Below are positions 25,035 to 33,393 of a stretch of DNA of 40,921 nt, one piece after another. Numbering within the stretch: the stretch's first letter is position 1; each line of letters starts with the position of its first letter. The stretch covers positions 1-40,921 of the forward strand of contig JAJDTN010000321.1 in the NCBI GenBank assembly GCA_022827165.1, given 5' to 3'. The stretch is from Candidatus Latescibacterota bacterium (GTDB lineage: Bacteria > Latescibacterota > UBA2968 > UBA8231). The notes below the pieces were generated by a model, which worked only from the letters and a program-made list of their open reading frames with translations, did no database searches and was not told the origin of the DNA. The translations under genes were made by a program, and so were the position numbers.

Positions 25035-26060
25035 TCAGTCCGGGAGCAGGGCGATCGATCCCATGGGCTGGTCGCCGGGCCTCCAGTCGACGAGGAAGTC
25101 CTGCGGGTCCCGGTAGCCGTTCAGCCCGCCGCGGCTGCGGACCTGGTAGCGCACGGCGTAGTGGAGGTGAGGCCCGGTGGAACGGCCGGTGCTGCCCATC
25201 GTCCCCAGCGTGTCCCCCCGCGCGACTCGCTGGCCCTTGCTGACGAGGATCTTGTGCAGGTGCCCGTACTCGGTGCGAAGCAGCCCCGGGCGCGAGGTCG
25301 CCGTCCCGTCCTCGGCGATCACCAGCGGGTCGTGGTTGACCACGACCACCTTGCCGAGGAACCGGTCGGCGTAGGCATAGGCCACCTCGCCGGCGGCGGT
25401 GGCGACGATGGGCAGGCCCCGGGGGCCCGCCAGATCGATGCCGAGGTGCTTCGACTTCAGTCCGGTGAAGGGGTCCTTCCGATCCCCGAAGCCGGAGGAG
25501 ACCCGCACGCGGCGGACATCGGCCACCGGCCAGATCGTCGGTACGTAGCGGAGGTTCTCCTTGTTGGCCTCGAAGGCCTCGATCAGGCTCTGGGAGCTGG
25601 TCAGCTGGTAAAGGGCTTCCCGCTGAAGCTCCCGGATGCGCCGGGACAGATTGTCAACCCGCTCCACCGCCGGCCGGGCGGTGGAGTAGCGGGGCAGATC
25701 GTCCGGCAGCTGCCGCCCGCCGACGCCGGGGGCCTGGTCACCGGCGCCGACGGAGCCGACGGCCGGATCGTCGAGCCCTCTTTGGCCCGCCAGCTTGCCG
25801 ACGACCGCCTCGAGCCGGCCCAGGTCGCGGCGGGCGGAATCAAGCCTGGCCTCGAGGAGGACGTTGTCGCCGTGGAGGCCGGCCAGGCCCGCCTCCGAAC
25901 CGGCGCGAGTGTGGAACTGGAAGGCGTAGTAGGCGAAGAGGCCGGCCAGCAGTGAGAGGGTGATGCCGCCGCTCCAGAGGAGACGGGTGGAGAGCCCGAA
26001 TTCGCGGACCCTGCCGTCGTTCTGGGGGATGACGATGAAGTTGATTCGTTTGCCGGGCAT
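25035..26060 (-). CDS. M23-family (LytM-type) zinc metallopeptidase, membrane anchored
   Basis: A 341-aa peptidoglycan endopeptidase-type protein. It starts with the basic segment MPGKRINFIVIPQNDGRVRE, has one transmembrane helix at about 29-48, a coiled-coil region (about 60-165) and a C-terminal M23 domain. All metal and catalytic residues are present: His205 and Asp209 (HLGIDLAGPRG), His267 (YGHLHK), His298 and His300 (GPHLHYAV). Active M23 enzymes cut peptide cross-links in murein; this arrangement (N-terminal anchor plus coiled coil) is common in cell-shape and division endopeptidases. It diverges from the S41 protease gene and heads a leftward unit with the FlgT-C-like gene and lptE, 96 bp apart. 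Confidence 0.92.
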   Translation of the reverse strand: MPGKRINFIVIPQNDGRVREFGLSTRLLWSGGITLSLLAGLFAYYAFQFHTRAGSEAGLAGLHGDNVLLEARLDSARRDLGRLEAVVGKLAGQRGLDDPAVGSVGAGDQAPGVGGRQLPDDLPRYSTARPAVERVDNLSRRIRELQREALYQLTSSQSLIEAFEANKENLRYVPTIWPVADVRRVRVSSGFGDRKDPFTGLKSKHLGIDLAGPRGLPIVATAAGEVAYAYADRFLGKVVVVNHDPLVIAEDGTATSRPGLLRTEYGHLHKILVSKGQRVARGDTLGTMGSTGRSTGPHLHYAVRYQVRSRGGLNGYRDPQDFLVDWRPGDQPMGSIALLPD

Positions 26061-26096
26061 GCTGGTCCGTCGGGGGAGGAGGCGGATCAGACGGGA

Positions 26097-26125
26097 AAAA
26101 TAGGTCGAACCCCCCGGATCGCCAA
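26097..26125 (-). promoter_or_regulatory. Predicted promoter of the M23 peptidase gene
   Basis: On the minus strand TTGGCG (26120-26125), 17 bp, TATTTT (26097-26102). Predicted start near 26090, with an SD-like GGAGGCGG... complement absent close to the ATG, so translation initiation strength is unclear. Confidence 0.5.
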
Positions 26126-26138
26126 CTGCCGCCGATGG

Positions 26139-26167
26139 TTGCGACCTCTCCGCGCGATTCGTAACTT
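26139..26167 (+). promoter_or_regulatory. Predicted promoter of the S41 protease operon
   Basis: TTGCGA (26139-26144), 17 bp, TAACTT (26162-26167). Predicted start about 26174, leaving a leader of about 77 nt that holds a tandem repeat. A loose inverted repeat GTAAC (26161-26165)/GTTAC (26179-26183) overlaps the -10 and start and could bind a regulator. Confidence 0.45.
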
Positions 26168-26191
26168 CGTTCGTTTACGTTACTTGCCCTT

Positions 26192-26219
26192 CAGAAGCGC
26201 TCATCCAGAAGCGCTCATC
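26192..26219 (+). repeat. Two exact tandem copies of a 14-bp sequence in the S41 leader
   Basis: CAGAAGCGCTCATC occurs at 26192-26205 and again at 26206-26219 without a gap, each copy holding the palindrome AGCGCT. It lies between the predicted transcription start and the ATG at 26251. Confidence 0.85.
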
Positions 26220-26250
26220 GGCCTCCCCACTTCCGCTCCGGAGTACCTTG

Positions 26251-28164
26251 ATGATCCACGGCCCCCGCCGTATCGCCGCTCTGGTGCTGCTCGCGGCCTC
26301 GGCGGCCGCAGGGGAGGCGGCCCCCCGGCCGACGATCCAGGACGAGCTGAAGAACTCCTTCTTCCCCATCGTTCGCTACATCAACTCCTACTACATGTAC
26401 GAGATCTCCCCCGACACGCTGATGCAGGCCGGGCTGAGGGGGACTTTCCAGGCCCTCGATCCGTCCTCCGACTACTCCATCAGCGGCCCCGAGGAGGACT
26501 GGCAGAGGAACTTCTCCACCTTCGAGCGCGCCGTCCGCGTCGTCGACAGGAAGGCGTTCTACACCGTGGGTGCCGACACCCTGATCCGCTACGGGATCGC
26601 CGGCATGATGTCCGTCCTCGATCCGGACACGGTGTTCATGGAGAAGCAGAGCCTCGACAACTTCCACATCAACACCCGCGGCGAATACGGCGGCCTGGGG
26701 TTCCGCATCCAGGTCGTCTACCCCGACAGCGCCATCGCCGTGTGGGCGCTGCTGCACGAGGACACCCCGGCGGCGCGGGCGGGGGTGAAGTCGGGCGACC
26801 TGATCCTGGCCATCGACGGAGAGTCGACGCGGTCGATGAACGCCAGCGAGGCCGCCACCCTGATGCGCGGCACCGTCGACACCGACGTGACCCTGACCCT
26901 GAGCCGGGCGGGGGTGGAGGAGCCTTTCGACATCACCGTCACCCGCGAGGTGGTGCACATCAACTCCGTGCCCTCCCACGTGCTGTTCCCCGACTCCACG
27001 GGCTACATCAAGCTCACCGGCTTTCAGCACAAGTCCAGCCAGGAGGTTCGCGCCTCCCTGGCCGATCTCCTCGACCGGGGCATGAAGCGGCTGATCTTCG
27101 ACCTCCGCGGCAACGGCGGCGGCTACCTGACCGAGGCCGTGCAGGTGGCGGACCTGTTCCTGCCGCGCGGCCGTCTCGTTGTCTACACCGCCGGCCGCGC
27201 CTTCGAGGACACGACGCGCTACATCACCACCGAGGAGCCCATGTTCGGCGAAGGGCCGCTGGTGATCCTCGTCGACGGCGCCTCGGCGAGCGCCTCCGAG
27301 ATCGTCTCCGGGGCGGTCCAGGACTGGGACCGGGGACTCGTCCTCGGGACCCCGACGGTCGGCAAGGGCTCGGTTCAGCAGACCGTCAGCATCGGCGAGC
27401 GCGCCGAGCTCAAGCTCACCATGGCCGCCTACTTCATCCCCAGCGGCCGCTCCATCGACAAGCGGATGCGCAAGGACTCCACCCTCGTGGCCATGGCCGA
27501 CCAGGAGTACCGCACCCGAAACCTCGGCCGCCAGGTGCGCGGAGCCGGCGGCATCACCCCCGACATCGACATGGAGCGCCGGCGTTCCTCGCGGCTCTAC
27601 TCCCAGCTCTCCGGCTGGGGCCGGAGGGGCACGGCGTTCTTCAACAACAGCCGGTTCTTCCGTTTCTCCCGGCAGTACCCCGCCCGCCACCCGGACCTCT
27701 CCCCCGACTTCGTCGCCGACGAGGGCACCTTGCAGGCCTTCCGCGACTTCGTCGAGGCCGACGGCTTCGAGTACACGAGCGCCCTGGAGACCAGGCTCGA
27801 CGAGCTTCGGGAGGAGGTGGACGGCGAGGGAGACCGGGCCAGGGAGGCGATGGACGGCTCGCTGAAGCAGGTGGAGGGCGAGATCGACCAGATCGAGGAA
27901 TTCCACTGGAGGGACAACGCCGAACTGCTCACCTGGAAGCTGACCTTCGACATCCGCGAGAAAGCGTTCGGGATCGAGCAGGCCTACGCCTACGACGTCA
28001 CCGTCGACCCGCAGATCCAGCGCGCCCGGGAGATCCTCGGATCCGAGGCCGAGTACCAGGCCTGGTTCGAGAGGCCCGAGATCGGCGGCGTGCCGGCCAT
28101 CGCGGCGGCCACCGACACCGGGTCCGTCGAGGCCGACGGACTGGTGCGGCTCGGCGGAGACTGA
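26251..28164 (+). CDS. S41-family C-terminal processing peptidase (Ctp/Prc-like)
   Basis: A 637-aa exported serine protease. Order: signal peptide (cleavage near AAAGEA, about residue 22), an N-terminal helical region in which the motif T-L-x-x-x-G-x-x-G-x-x-x-x-LDP occurs twice (56-71 and 110-125), a PDZ domain (about 143-235; GLGFRIQVV, DTPAARAGVKSGDLILAIDG), then the S41 catalytic domain with LIFDLRGNGGGYL, VDGASASASEIVSG (Ser347 likely, 25 residues before Lys372) and GTPTVGKGSVQQT (Lys372). A C-terminal extension of about 200 residues is partly coiled coil. Such enzymes trim or degrade periplasmic proteins. An ATG at 26251 is preceded by an in-frame TTG at 26248. It leads an operon with lipA 5 bp behind it. 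Confidence 0.9.
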   Translation: MIHGPRRIAALVLLAASAAAGEAAPRPTIQDELKNSFFPIVRYINSYYMYEISPDTLMQAGLRGTFQALDPSSDYSISGPEEDWQRNFSTFERAVRVVDRKAFYTVGADTLIRYGIAGMMSVLDPDTVFMEKQSLDNFHINTRGEYGGLGFRIQVVYPDSAIAVWALLHEDTPAARAGVKSGDLILAIDGESTRSMNASEAATLMRGTVDTDVTLTLSRAGVEEPFDITVTREVVHINSVPSHVLFPDSTGYIKLTGFQHKSSQEVRASLADLLDRGMKRLIFDLRGNGGGYLTEAVQVADLFLPRGRLVVYTAGRAFEDTTRYITTEEPMFGEGPLVILVDGASASASEIVSGAVQDWDRGLVLGTPTVGKGSVQQTVSIGERAELKLTMAAYFIPSGRSIDKRMRKDSTLVAMADQEYRTRNLGRQVRGAGGITPDIDMERRRSSRLYSQLSGWGRRGTAFFNNSRFFRFSRQYPARHPDLSPDFVADEGTLQAFRDFVEADGFEYTSALETRLDELREEVDGEGDRAREAMDGSLKQVEGEIDQIEEFHWRDNAELLTWKLTFDIREKAFGIEQAYAYDVTVDPQIQRAREILGSEAEYQAWFERPEIGGVPAIAAATDTGSVEADGLVRLGGD

Positions 28165-28169
28165 GGGGC

Positions 28170-29084
28170 ATGGCCGAATCCGGCAGCCGGCGCCGCCTGC
28201 CGGCCTGGTTGAAGGCGAAGGCGCCCGGCAGCCCCGGCTACCTGAGGCTGAAACGCCTGGTCAAGGGGCTGGACCTGAACACCGTCTGCGAGAGCGCCCA
28301 CTGCCCCAACATCGGCGAGTGCTGGTCCGCCGGCACCGCCACCTTCATGATCCTCGGAGACGTGTGCACCCGCAGTTGCGGCTTCTGCGCGATCAGGACC
28401 GGGCGCCCCACCCACGTGGACCACGAGGAGCCCGAACGCGTGGCCGAGGCGATTGCGCGGCTGCACCTGCGCCACGCTGTCATCACCTCCGTCAACCGGG
28501 ACGAGCTGCCCGACGGCGGCGCCTCGATCTTCGCCCGCACCATCCGCGCCGTTCACGAGCGCTGCCCCGGGACCTCGGTGGAGGTGCTGATCCCCGACTT
28601 CCAGGGCAACTGGGACGCCCTCGCCGAGGTCCTCGACGCCGGGCCGGAGATCCTCAACCACAACCTCGAGACCGTACCGCGGCTCTACCGCCGCATGCGG
28701 CCCCAGGCGCGCTACGAGCGCTCGCTGGAGCTCCTCGACCGGGCCCGGTCCCTCGGGCCGGCGCCGACCAAGTCGGGCCTGATGCTGGGCGCCGGCGAGA
28801 CCCGAGGGGAGGTGGACCTGTCGATCCGCGACCTGGCCGCCGTCGGCTGCGGCATCCTGACCCTCGGCCAGTACCTGTCCCCTTCGGAGCAGCACGTGCC
28901 GGTGGACCGCTTCGTCCCGCCCGAGGAGTTCGATGCCCTCGGAGAGTTCGCCCGGGCCCTCGGCTTCGGCCACGTCGAGTCGGGACCGCTGGTGCGCAGT
29001 TCCTATCACGCCGAGCGCCAGGCAGGCGACCTGGCGGCTGTCGGCGGAAGCTCTCCCATGGAGATTGCCAGAGGAGGTCCATGA
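28170..29084 (+). CDS. lipA: Lipoyl synthase
   Basis: A 304-aa radical SAM enzyme that inserts two sulfurs into protein-bound octanoyl chains to form lipoyl groups. Seen: auxiliary-cluster cysteines 40, 45 and 51 (CESAHCPNIGEC), the radical SAM cluster CTRSCGFC (Cys66, Cys70, Cys73), SVNRDELPDGGASIFA, NHNLETVPRLYRRMRPQARY, KSGLMLGAGE, LGQYLSPS and a C-terminal VRSSYHAE with the RSSY motif that ligates the auxiliary cluster. ATG start 5 bp after the protease stop, with GAGG in the gap. Its stop overlaps the next ATG (ATGA). No lipB, lplA or 2-oxoacid dehydrogenase gene is in the window. Confidence 0.96.
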   Translation: MAESGSRRRLPAWLKAKAPGSPGYLRLKRLVKGLDLNTVCESAHCPNIGECWSAGTATFMILGDVCTRSCGFCAIRTGRPTHVDHEEPERVAEAIARLHLRHAVITSVNRDELPDGGASIFARTIRAVHERCPGTSVEVLIPDFQGNWDALAEVLDAGPEILNHNLETVPRLYRRMRPQARYERSLELLDRARSLGPAPTKSGLMLGAGETRGEVDLSIRDLAAVGCGILTLGQYLSPSEQHVPVDRFVPPEEFDALGEFARALGFGHVESGPLVRSSYHAERQAGDLAAVGGSSPMEIARGGP

Positions 29085-30088
29085 CCCTCGACGAGAAGTC
29101 CCTGGCGGGCTACCTCAAGCGAAAGAAGCTGACCGGCGAGGGCGAGGGCGTACTCGATGTGCGCCAGGTCGGCGACGGACTGAAGAACCTGGTCTACGTG
29201 GTGGTCACCACCGAGCAGCGGCTGGTGGTCAAGCAGGCCCATTGGCGGGTGCAGGTGAAGCAGCGCTGGTGGACGGACCGCAAGCGGCTCTTTGCCGAGA
29301 AGTGCTGCATCGAGACCCTGGCCAACATCCTGCCCCCCCAGGTGCTCCCCGAGGTTCGGCTGGAGGACCGGACCAACTTCGTCCTGGTGACCACCGCTCC
29401 GCCCCGCGACGCCACGGCCTGGGCCGACGAGCTGGACATGGGCCGCATCGATCTGCAGGTCGCCTCCCAGGTCGGGGAGCTGCTGGCGGCGGTGCACAAC
29501 CAGACCTCCGAGATGGGCGATCTGGAGACGCTCTTCAAGGAGACCAAGCCCTTCGAGCAGCTGCGGGTGGAACCCCTCTACGGGCGTGTGGCCGCCGCCT
29601 TCCCCGAGATCCGGACGGCGGTCACGGCGCAGGCCCGGACCCTGATGGAGAGCGGCCGCTGTCTGGTTCTCGGAGACCTGCGGCCGCGCAACATCCTCAT
29701 CGACAACGGCGAGCTGTACCTGGTCGACTTTGCCACCGCCCACTTCGGGCAGCCATCCTTCGACCTCGGCTTCTACGCCGGCGACATGTGTCTGAAGGCG
29801 ATGCTCAACCACCCGCAGAAAGCCGCCTACCTCGAGGCGATCAACGTGTTCTGGGGAGCCTACACCCGCACCGCCGAGTACGAGGGAGCGGCGGAGGTGG
29901 GCAAGTCCGCGGTGCGGGACTTCGGCTGCCTGCTCCTGGCCCTGGTCTGCGGCCGGATGCCCGTGTACGAGGGCGACGAAGCCTTCCGCGACCTCACCTT
30001 CCGCATCTCGCAGAACCTCCTGTCCACCGAGGCGGAGAAGATCGAGGACATCACCGAGTCCATCAATCGAACTCTGATCGATGGATGA
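29081..30088 (+). CDS. APH/choline kinase-fold phosphotransferase
   Basis: A 335-aa protein of the aminoglycoside phosphotransferase fold. Seen: DGLKNLVYVVVTTEQRLVVKQA with the ATP-binding Lys51, the catalytic loop LVLGDLRPRNILID (Asp199, Asn204) in which the usual HGD is LGD, and the metal-binding LVDFATAHFGQPSFDLGFY (Asp216), then helices. The general shape (DLGFYAGDMCLKAML) resembles methylthioribose kinase-like members more than antibiotic kinases. The substrate is not readable. A strong SD (AGAGGAGG, 29070-29077) lies within the lipA end, and the ATG overlaps the lipA stop as ATGA; the gene's own stop overlaps the next start the same way. Confidence 0.75.
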   Translation: MTLDEKSLAGYLKRKKLTGEGEGVLDVRQVGDGLKNLVYVVVTTEQRLVVKQAHWRVQVKQRWWTDRKRLFAEKCCIETLANILPPQVLPEVRLEDRTNFVLVTTAPPRDATAWADELDMGRIDLQVASQVGELLAAVHNQTSEMGDLETLFKETKPFEQLRVEPLYGRVAAAFPEIRTAVTAQARTLMESGRCLVLGDLRPRNILIDNGELYLVDFATAHFGQPSFDLGFYAGDMCLKAMLNHPQKAAYLEAINVFWGAYTRTAEYEGAAEVGKSAVRDFGCLLLALVCGRMPVYEGDEAFRDLTFRISQNLLSTEAEKIEDITESINRTLIDG

Positions 30089-31626
30089 GGCGCGCCCCCG
30101 CCGCCATCCTGCTCGCCCTCTCGGCGTGCGCCCCCGGCCCCGCCTCCGACCCCGGTGACCCGCGGGCCGGTGTGCCGCCGCCGGCGCGCGAGTTCCGCGC
30201 CGTCTGGGTGGCCACGGTCGACAACATCGACTGGCCCTCGCGGCCCGGGCTCACGTCCGGACGCCAACGGCTCGAGGCGCGGGAGATCCTGGACCGGAGC
30301 CGCGACCTCGGGCTCAACGCCGTCGTCCTCCAGATCCGCCCTCACTGCGACGCCCTCTACGCCTCTCCTCTGGAGCCTTGGTCCTACTACCTGAGCGGCC
30401 GTCCGGGAGAGCCGCCGGAGCCGCCGTACGACCCCCTGGAGTTCTGGGTGGAAGAGGCCCACGCCCGCGGCCTCGAGCTGCACGCCTGGCTCAACCCCTA
30501 CCGGGCCGACCATCCCGCCAACCGGGAAGGCCTGGCGCCGGAGTCGATCGCCAGCCGCCGCCCCGACCTCGTGCGCACCCTCGGCGACAGCGGCTACCTG
30601 TGGCTCGACCCCGGCTCCGAGGAGGTGCGGGAAGCGACCCTGTCCGTGTTCCTCGACGTGGCCGGACGCTACGACGTGGACGGCGTGCACCTGGACGACT
30701 ACTTCTACCCCTACCCTTCCTACAGCGGCGGCGCCGACTTCCCCGACGAGCCCACCTGGCAGGCCTACCTCGAGGATGGCGGCGACCTCGAGAGGGCGGA
30801 CTGGCGGCGGCAGAACGTCGACCACTTCGTCGAGAGCCTCTACACCCGCCTGCGGGACCTGCCGCGGCCGGTGAAGCTCGGCATCAGCCCCTTCGGGGTC
30901 TGGCGCCCGGGGCACCCGCCCTCGATCCGGGCCGGGATCGACCAGTACGGCACGCTGTTCGCCGACCCCCGGCGGTGGCTGCACGAGGGCTGGCTCGACT
31001 ACTGCGCCCCCCAGCTCTACTGGCCGATCTCCAAGGTGCCCCAGAGCTTCCCGGTCCTGCTCGCCTGGTGGACCCGAAACAACCCTCACGGACGGCACGT
31101 GTGGCCGGGGCTGTTCACCTCCTCCGTGGCCGCCCGGGGGTGGGCGTCCCGGGAGATCGTCGACCAGATCATGGTGACCCGCGGCCTGCTGGACCCCCGC
31201 CCGGGGCACATCCACTTCAGCGCCCGCGCCGTTCTCGACTCCGGCCGCGTCGGCGCCCGGGGGGACCGGCTCAACGCGGCCCTGGCCAAGGGGCCGTACC
31301 GCGGACCGGCGCTGGCCCCGGCCACCCCCTGGCTGGACGACGAGCCTCCCGAGGCTCCGGCGGTGAAGGCCCGCCTCGGCGACGGCGAGTTGCTGCTGGA
31401 CTGGTCCCGGCCGGAGGGCGAGGCTCCTTTCCTCTACGTGGTCTACACCAGGGCTTGGGAGACCGGATGGCGCCACCGCATCGTTCCCGCGGCGCGGACG
31501 GAGCTGCTGCTGCCCCACGGAGAAGCCGGGGAGAGAGGCGCGGTGGAGTCGGTGGCGGTCACCTCCGTGGACCGCATGGGCAACGAGAGCGAGGTGCGCG
31601 TCCATACCCTCGAGAGCCTGCTCTGA
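30085..31626 (+). CDS. GHL10 (DUF187)-type glycoside-hydrolase-like lipoprotein
   Basis: A 513-aa exported lipoprotein with lipobox LSAC (Cys15). The main domain (about 35-360) is a TIM-barrel of the GHL10 group: EFRAVWVATVDNIDWPSRPG, LGLNAVVLQIRPHCDALYAS, ELHAWLNPYRAD, YDVDGVHLDDYFYPYP with the Asp pair expected in the active site, KLGISPFGVWRPG and WLDYCAPQLYWPIS. GHL10 proteins are envelope-associated and thought to act on peptidoglycan-derived or other glycans. The last ~120 residues form a fibronectin-III-like module. It overlaps the kinase gene by 4 bp (ATGA). The run S41 protease, lipA, kinase, GHL10 is one co-directional operon, of mixed envelope and lipoate function. Confidence 0.85.
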   Translation: MRRAPAAILLALSACAPGPASDPGDPRAGVPPPAREFRAVWVATVDNIDWPSRPGLTSGRQRLEAREILDRSRDLGLNAVVLQIRPHCDALYASPLEPWSYYLSGRPGEPPEPPYDPLEFWVEEAHARGLELHAWLNPYRADHPANREGLAPESIASRRPDLVRTLGDSGYLWLDPGSEEVREATLSVFLDVAGRYDVDGVHLDDYFYPYPSYSGGADFPDEPTWQAYLEDGGDLERADWRRQNVDHFVESLYTRLRDLPRPVKLGISPFGVWRPGHPPSIRAGIDQYGTLFADPRRWLHEGWLDYCAPQLYWPISKVPQSFPVLLAWWTRNNPHGRHVWPGLFTSSVAARGWASREIVDQIMVTRGLLDPRPGHIHFSARAVLDSGRVGARGDRLNAALAKGPYRGPALAPATPWLDDEPPEAPAVKARLGDGELLLDWSRPEGEAPFLYVVYTRAWETGWRHRIVPAARTELLLPHGEAGERGAVESVAVTSVDRMGNESEVRVHTLESLL

Positions 31627-31637
31627 GACCGCCGCCG

Positions 31638-31666
31638 TTGCCCCTGCCCGGGGCATCGGGCATATT
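31638..31666 (+). promoter_or_regulatory. Predicted promoter of the corrinoid methyltransferase operon
   Basis: TTGCCC (31638-31643), 17 bp, CATATT (31661-31666), in the 50-bp gap after the GHL10 gene. The start would be at about 31673, four bases before the ATG at 31677, so the first gene may be translated from a leaderless message. Read-through from the upstream operon is also possible. Confidence 0.4.
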
Positions 31667-31676
31667 TGCTGGATTC

Positions 31677-32333
31677 ATGCCAGTCATCGCCGACATCGGA
31701 ACGCGGATCGAGCTGGTGCCCATGGACGGGCACTTCCACGACATCACGGTGGCCCTGTACCGCCAGTCCACGGCGGCGGGCCCCGCCTTTCTGGTGCACA
31801 GCTACAGCGCTCTCGACGGAGCCGAGGGGCGCCTCGAGGAGATCGGCTCCCTCATGACGATCCTGGGCGGCCTGCAGCCGTCGTTGGAGGCTCCCGGCCT
31901 GCTGGCCTTTCCCTGCGGAGAGGAGCACGGCCTGGCCGTGCGCCGTCTCTTCCTCGAGGCGTGCAAGATCGGCTCCCTCGACGATGCGGCCCCTCTTCCC
32001 CTGTCCACGGTGGACCGCAAGTCGGGCCTGACCATCGTCGTCGAGCCCCTGGGAGAGGGCCAGTACCGGGTGGAGGCGTTGGGAGAGGCCGACGAGTCCG
32101 ACCGCTCCCGCCGCGTCCGGGTGATCGTCAACGGCCTCATGAAGCTGGGGGAGATGCGGCCCGTGGAAGGCGCCGGCGACTGCGTCGGCTTCGACTGCCG
32201 CCACTCCCACGACGAGCTCGTGGGGCTGCTCCTGGTGCGCGCGCCGAACGTGCGCGCCATCGTCCGCGAACAGCAGGCTCTGGCCGCCCGCGGCGTGCTG
32301 GCGGCGCCGAGCCAGCAGGGGAACGAGTCATGA
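31677..32333 (+). CDS. Uncharacterised protein, first gene of the corrinoid operon
   Basis: A 218-aa soluble protein that I do not recognise. Visible: an N-terminal beta-rich part with GTRIELVPMDGHFHDITVAL (His19, His21), SYSALDGAEGRLEEIGSLM, a middle with PCGEEHGLAVRRLFLEACK, and a C-terminal part with CVGFDCRHSHDELVGLLLVR and VRAIVREQQALAARGVL. It has Cys80, Cys96, Cys169 and Cys174 and several His (H175?, H177-178 region), so metal binding is possible but unproven. No signal peptide or membrane helix. Its stop overlaps the start of the UroD-type methyltransferase gene as ATGA, which ties it to that pathway. A role as partner, activator or adaptor of the methyltransferase is speculation. 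Confidence 0.7.
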   Translation: MPVIADIGTRIELVPMDGHFHDITVALYRQSTAAGPAFLVHSYSALDGAEGRLEEIGSLMTILGGLQPSLEAPGLLAFPCGEEHGLAVRRLFLEACKIGSLDDAAPLPLSTVDRKSGLTIVVEPLGEGQYRVEALGEADESDRSRRVRVIVNGLMKLGEMRPVEGAGDCVGFDCRHSHDELVGLLLVRAPNVRAIVREQQALAARGVLAAPSQQGNES

Positions 32334-33355
32334 TCTCCATGAACGGCAGGCAACGGGTCCTCGCCGCCCTGCAGCGGCAGCCGGTGGACCGTACGCCGGT
32401 CTGCAATCCCACCTCGGTGGCCACGGTGGAGCTGATGGACCTGGTGGACGCCCCCTTCCCCGCCGCCAACCGCGAGCCCGAGCTGATGGCCCGGCTGGCG
32501 GCCACGGGGTACACCGAGCTCGGCTTCGACAGCATCATGCCCGTGTTCTCCATCATCCAGGAGTCCTCCGCCCTGGGCTGCAAGATCCAGTGGGAGCAGA
32601 AGGACAACTGGCCCACGGTGAAGATGCGGGAGCCGATCTGGACCTCCGTCGACGACATCGAGATCACTCCCGGCCTGCTCACCCACCCGGACACGAAGTG
32701 CGTCCTCGACGCCCTCACCATCCTCTGCCGGGAGTACGGCGACGAGGCCGCCATCATCGGCAAGACCATGGGGCCCTGGTCCCTCGCCTACCACTGCCTC
32801 GGCGTCGAGCCCTTCCTGCTCATGTCCCTCGACGACCCTGACGAGACGAAGAAGATCCTCGACATCCTCAAGGAGGTCACCGTCGATTTCGGCATTGCCC
32901 AGGTCGAGGCCGGCGCCGACGCCCTGACCCTCCCCGACCACGCCACCGGCGACCTGGTGAGCGGCTCCTACTACGAGCGCTACCTGCGCGACCTGCACAT
33001 CGAGTTCGCCGAGCGCATCCCCTGCCCCATCATCCTGCACATCTGCGGCCGCACCGTGGACCGCATGGAGTTCATCGCCCAGACCGGCATGGCCGCCTTC
33101 CACTACGACTCGAAGAACAAGCCCGGGGAGTCGAGGGAGATCGTCGGCGAGCGCATCAGCCTCGTGGGCAACATCAACAACCCCGAGACGCTGTTCTCCA
33201 AGGAGCCGGAGGATGTGGCCGCCGAGGTGGTGAAGAACCTGGAGGCGGGCGTGCAACTCGTCGGACCGGAGTGCGCCATCCCTCTGCAGACCTCCATCGA
33301 GAACCTGCGCGCCATCCCGTCAGCGGTGCAGGAATGGCATGCGCTGAACAACTGA
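32330..33355 (+). CDS. UroD/MtaA-family corrinoid methyltransferase
   Basis: A 341-aa protein of the uroporphyrinogen decarboxylase superfamily, in the branch of zinc methyltransferases (MtaA, MtbA, CmuA and O-demethylase MT-I enzymes) that move methyl groups to or from corrinoid proteins. Seen: MNGRQRVLAALQRQPVDRTP at the N-terminus, and the H-x-C...C zinc set with His237, Cys239 (ILHICGRT) and Cys315 (VGPECAIPL), 75 residues apart, as in MtaA. UroD itself lacks these zinc ligands. The neighbouring corrinoid protein and reactivase support the role. Methyl donor or acceptor is not visible: it could demethylate an external methyl compound. Start ATG 32330 overlaps the upstream stop; a second Met is three residues in. 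Confidence 0.88.
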   Translation: MISMNGRQRVLAALQRQPVDRTPVCNPTSVATVELMDLVDAPFPAANREPELMARLAATGYTELGFDSIMPVFSIIQESSALGCKIQWEQKDNWPTVKMREPIWTSVDDIEITPGLLTHPDTKCVLDALTILCREYGDEAAIIGKTMGPWSLAYHCLGVEPFLLMSLDDPDETKKILDILKEVTVDFGIAQVEAGADALTLPDHATGDLVSGSYYERYLRDLHIEFAERIPCPIILHICGRTVDRMEFIAQTGMAAFHYDSKNKPGESREIVGERISLVGNINNPETLFSKEPEDVAAEVVKNLEAGVQLVGPECAIPLQTSIENLRAIPSAVQEWHALNN

Positions 33356-33393
33356 CGATGCCTGGATCCCGCGACAGCCAACAGTGCAGATGG

